A DNA stretch of 6,673 bases from NCBI GenBank assembly GCA_910578235.1, contig CAJTPP010000017.1:38003-44675 (forward strand), read 5' to 3'. Below the pieces are notes generated by a model. The model saw nothing but the letters and a program-made list of their open reading frames with translations, had not been told where the DNA came from and ran no database searches. Made by a program: the position numbers and the translations under genes. This stretch comes from an uncultured Clostridia bacterium. Lineage in GTDB: Bacteria; Bacillota; Clostridia; UBA1381. Below, one piece after another: positions 5,801 through 6,673 of the stretch; positions within the stretch are counted from its first letter, which is position 1; every line of letters starts with the position of its first letter.

Positions 5801-5830
5801 TATAATATAACAAACTATTTACGAGGTAAA
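5801..5830 (+). promoter_or_regulatory. -10 box and possible operator of the XRE gene
   Basis: TATAAT (5801-5806) lies 29 bp before the XRE start codon, but no good -35 sits 17 bp above it. TTGTCA at 5771-5776 is too far, although it overlaps the divergent gene's -35. TTTAC-GAG-GTAAA (5818-5830) is an inverted repeat that covers the GAGGT Shine-Dalgarno sequence. The octamer AAACTATT occurs twice, 16 bp apart (5812-5819 and 5828-5835), the second copy touching the ATG. Such symmetry fits autoregulation by the HTH protein or an RNA hairpin hiding the ribosome binding site. Confidence 0.45.
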
Positions 5831-5835
5831 CTATT

Positions 5836-6042
5836 ATGGCTATAAGACTTACTCTGGATAAAGTTCTAAACGAAAAGAATATCACAAGATATATACTTTC
5901 AAAGGAAACAAAAATAAAATACCAAACAATTGATAAATATTATAAAAATAATATTGTACGTTATGACAGTTATATTTTAAACAAAATCTGTATCGCTCTT
6001 GACTGTGACATTTCTGATATTATAGAATTCAAAAAGGACTAA
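5836..6042 (+). CDS. XRE/Cro-type helix-turn-helix regulator (HTH_26-like)
   Basis: A 68-residue single-domain DNA-binding protein. The layout matches small Cro/C1-type regulators. Helix 1 is LTLDKVLNEKN (5-15), helix 2 TRYILSKETKI (17-27), and recognition helix 3 is about YQTIDKYYKNN (29-39). A scaffold helix DSYILNKICIALDCD (44-58) follows, then the hallmark ending DISDIIEF (58-65). From memory, the C-terminal LNKICIALDCDISDIIE is the typical HTH_26 (YozG-like) signature. Proteins of this type are usually local repressors in accessory or mobile DNA. The ATG at 5836 has GAGGT at 5823-5827, 8 nt upstream. It is divergent from the 116-aa gene and immediately upstream of the toxin-like transcript, so either could be its target. 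It is AT-rich and Lys/Ile/Asn-rich, unlike the ribosomal genes. Confidence 0.9.
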   Translation: MAIRLTLDKVLNEKNITRYILSKETKIKYQTIDKYYKNNIVRYDSYILNKICIALDCDISDIIEFKKD

Positions 6043-6043
6043 A

Positions 6044-6072
6044 AAGACGGACACCGTTATCTGCAGTATAAT
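6044..6072 (+). promoter_or_regulatory. promoter of the small-peptide transcript
   Basis: A perfect TATAAT (6067-6072) has only a weak -35, AAGACG (6044-6049), at 17 bp. The hexamer starts two bases after the XRE stop codon. A small palindrome ACGG-ACA-CCGT (6047-6057) lies between the two boxes and could bind a regulator. The predicted start is an A near 6079. The weak -35 means the promoter may be low-level or regulated. Confidence 0.55.
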
Positions 6073-6078
6073 AAAATC

Positions 6079-6197
6079 AGCCGACAGGCTCGGGTACGGA
6101 TTTCGAGCGGTTAAACAACTTGCAGGCAAGTTGCGGGCTTAGAAACTGTAAGTTTCGCAGCCGTAGTAATAGGCGGTCGTTTCGGAAAGGAAATATT
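6079..6197 (+). promoter_or_regulatory. highly structured leader RNA of the small peptide
   Basis: About 119 nt fold readily into consecutive hairpins. These are AGCC/GGCT (6079-6090) or, as an alternative, GCTCG/CGAGC (6088-6108), then CAACTTG-CAGG-CAAGTTG (6116-6133). The last, GGCT..AGCC (6136-6162), encloses GAAAC/GTTTC (6142-6156). A single-stranded AATAGGCGGT (6168-6177) follows, complementary to the 5' arm of the downstream terminator with one bulged C. The Shine-Dalgarno AAAGGA is at 6186-6191. I do not recognise a known riboswitch. Structured leaders and long-range 5'-3' pairing are typical of type I toxin mRNAs. Confidence 0.55.
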
Positions 6198-6260
6198 ATG
6201 AGTGAATTAACGATAAATCTTATCTTAATTTTGCTTATTGTATGGATAATAAAGAAATAA
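6198..6260 (+). CDS. 20-aa hydrophobic peptide, candidate type I toxin
   Basis: A 20-codon ORF reads MSELTINLILILLIVWIIKK, then TAA. It has a short polar N-terminus, an uninterrupted hydrophobic stretch of about 12 residues (7-18, nearly all Leu/Ile plus Val and Trp) and a Lys-Lys end. This is the shape of membrane-acting type I toxin peptides (Ibs, Fst, TisB and TxpA classes), although it is shorter than Fst or TxpA and I do not recognise the sequence itself. AAAGGA lies 6 nt before the ATG. The ORF has its own promoter, a long folded leader, and a stop codon embedded in the base of a terminator hairpin. A convergent consensus promoter would make an antisense RNA overlapping its 3' end. Alternatives are a small membrane protein of other function or a leader peptide, but no gene follows that it could control. 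Confidence 0.65.
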   Translation: MSELTINLILILLIVWIIKK

Positions 6261-6366
6261 CCGCCCTATTGTAACGAAATAGGACGGTTTTAGGGTAGAA
6301 ATTCTATTCTACAAACATCTTAAAAAGTTATGTATAGAAACGACTGTTTTGCCGCTCCTACTCTTT
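6250..6366 (-). ncRNA. predicted antisense RNA (antitoxin candidate)
   Basis: It is inferred from a perfect minus-strand promoter with no ORF downstream. Transcription from about 6366 would run into the 3' end of the peptide gene and stop at the shared hairpin (6289-6259), followed by UUAUUUCUUU, giving about 110 nt. In RNA order there is a GTAGAA/TTCTAC hairpin (6312-6295) before the terminator stem. Complementarity to the peptide mRNA would cover its last 35-45 nt, including the final codons, the stop and the terminator. That resembles the 3'-overlapping antitoxin RNAs of TxpA/RatA and the shared terminator of Fst/par. Both ends are predictions. Confidence 0.55.
6259..6291. terminator. shared bidirectional terminator of peptide mRNA and antisense RNA
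   Basis: AACCGCCCTATT (6259-6270) pairs with AATAGGACGGTT (6278-6289) around a 7-nt loop. On the plus strand there is one C.A mismatch (6264/6284) and a short TTTT tail. On the minus strand the same position becomes a G.U pair, so the stem is continuous, and the tail is U-rich (UUAUUUCUUU). It lies between two converging promoters, overlaps the TAA of the peptide ORF and fits both transcripts. Confidence 0.75.
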
Positions 6367-6372
6367 ACCTGA

Positions 6373-6401
6373 ATTATACCACAAAAAAATTTATATGTCA
6401 A
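6373..6401 (-). promoter_or_regulatory. perfect consensus promoter for an antisense RNA
   Basis: On the minus strand TTGACA (6401-6396) and TATAAT (6378-6373) are exactly 17 bp apart, matching the sigma-A consensus at all twelve positions. The spacer contains an A/T run. It begins three bases past the stop of the rightmost gene and points at the 20-aa ORF. No minus-strand ORF with a ribosome binding site lies within the next 650 bp, so a non-coding product is expected. The start is near 6366. Confidence 0.85.
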
Positions 6402-6404
6402 CAA

Positions 6405-6673
6405 TCATTCTACCGCATCATCAAAAAGCAGGGAATGCATAAATCCGTGCAGACTGACAGTCATAATATCGCCGCCGACAGGCTCGCCGTCAACGCACAG
6501 CACATTCGCCCGAACCTGCTCGCCGACGTCGGCCGGATAATTTTCTACTATATAGGTATAGCGCACGCCATGCATACCCATATAAGGACGCAGATCAAGC
6601 CCCGCTTTTATCTGTATTTTATTGTAATTTTCATACACCCTGTCAAACGGATCGGGAATAATTACTTCGGCCG
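6405..6673 (-). CDS. C-terminal fragment of a larger protein, possibly DUF4830-like
   Basis: The frame is open from the right edge to the TGA at 6407-6405, giving 89 visible residues. The GTG at 6638 is internal: the frame continues upstream as AEVIIPDPFDR into MYENYNKIQI-like sequence (Val at that codon), with no ribosome binding site there, so the true start lies outside the window. Visible segments are LDLRPYMGMHGVRYTYIVEN, then VRANVLCVDGEPVGGDIMTV and SLHGFMHSLLFD. From memory, the pattern RYTYxxxNYP..VRANxLVxxGxxxGGDIxxxxLxGFMH resembles the C-terminal DUF4830 domain of Clostridia envelope-associated proteins; this is unverified. No terminator hairpin follows the stop. Instead a consensus promoter starts almost at once, so readthrough from this gene could also feed antisense transcription over the peptide gene. 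Confidence 0.75.
   Translation of the reverse strand, partial: AEVIIPDPFDRVYENYNKIQIKAGLDLRPYMGMHGVRYTYIVENYPADVGEQVRANVLCVDGEPVGGDIMTVSLHGFMHSLLFDDAVE

Noticed and set aside
5697..5885. Minus-strand 62-aa ORF rich in Ile/Tyr across the divergent promoter region
   Set aside because: It overlaps both the XRE gene start and the promoter of the 116-aa gene. The apparent hydrophobicity comes from AT-rich non-coding DNA.
6079..6197. Known riboswitch upstream of the 20-aa ORF
   Set aside because: The hairpin series does not match any ligand-binding motif I know, and no metabolic or transport gene follows.
6405..6638. Complete 77-aa gene starting at GTG 6638
   Set aside because: The frame continues open to the right edge with protein-like sequence, and no ribosome binding site precedes the GTG. 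It is the end of a longer gene.

Overview
The window reads as chromosomal DNA from a Bacillota (Firmicutes) bacterium, most likely an uncultured or gut Clostridia member. The grounds are the Firmicutes-like ribosomal protein sequences, AGGAGG-type ribosome binding sites before nearly every gene, sigma-A-type promoters, moderate GC in the ribosomal genes and AT-rich intergenic DNA. No database search was possible; every family name comes from reading the translations.

Positions 1-5249 hold the first nine genes of the S10 ribosomal protein operon, all on the minus strand. In transcription order they are rpsJ (S10), rplC (L3), rplD (L4), rplW (L23), rplB (L2), rpsS (S19), rplV (L22), rpsC (S3) and the first 138 codons of rplP (L16), which runs off the left edge. 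The operon starts at a near-consensus promoter (-35 TTGAAA, 17 bp, -10 TATAAT, at 5249-5221). A structured leader of about 344 nt precedes rpsJ. Two joints, rplD/rplW and rpsC/rplP, share one base of TAATG, which favours translational coupling. Two joints are unusually long: rpsJ-rplC (98 nt, two hairpins) and rpsS-rplV (171 nt). The second holds a roughly 110-nt inverted-repeat-bounded element that supplies the rpsS stop codon.

Positions 5260-6042 are an AT-rich accessory segment. A strong AT hairpin terminator (5260-5300) insulates the S10 promoter from an unrecognised 116-residue protein gene on the minus strand. Divergent from that gene is a 68-residue XRE/Cro-type helix-turn-helix regulator. 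The 123-bp region between them carries promoters for both directions and small palindromes that could be operators.

Positions 6043-6401 are the most interesting part. A plus-strand promoter, a highly structured leader of about 119 nt and a Shine-Dalgarno site precede a 20-codon hydrophobic peptide gene that ends inside a terminator hairpin. Converging on it is a perfect TTGACA-17-TATAAT minus-strand promoter with no ORF behind it. It would make an RNA of about 110 nt that ends in the same hairpin. This is the architecture of a type I toxin-antitoxin module (as in TxpA/RatA and Fst/par), with a peptide and RNAs I do not recognise.

Positions 6405-6673 hold the 3' end of a minus-strand gene that is open to the right edge. 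It is possibly a DUF4830-like protein.
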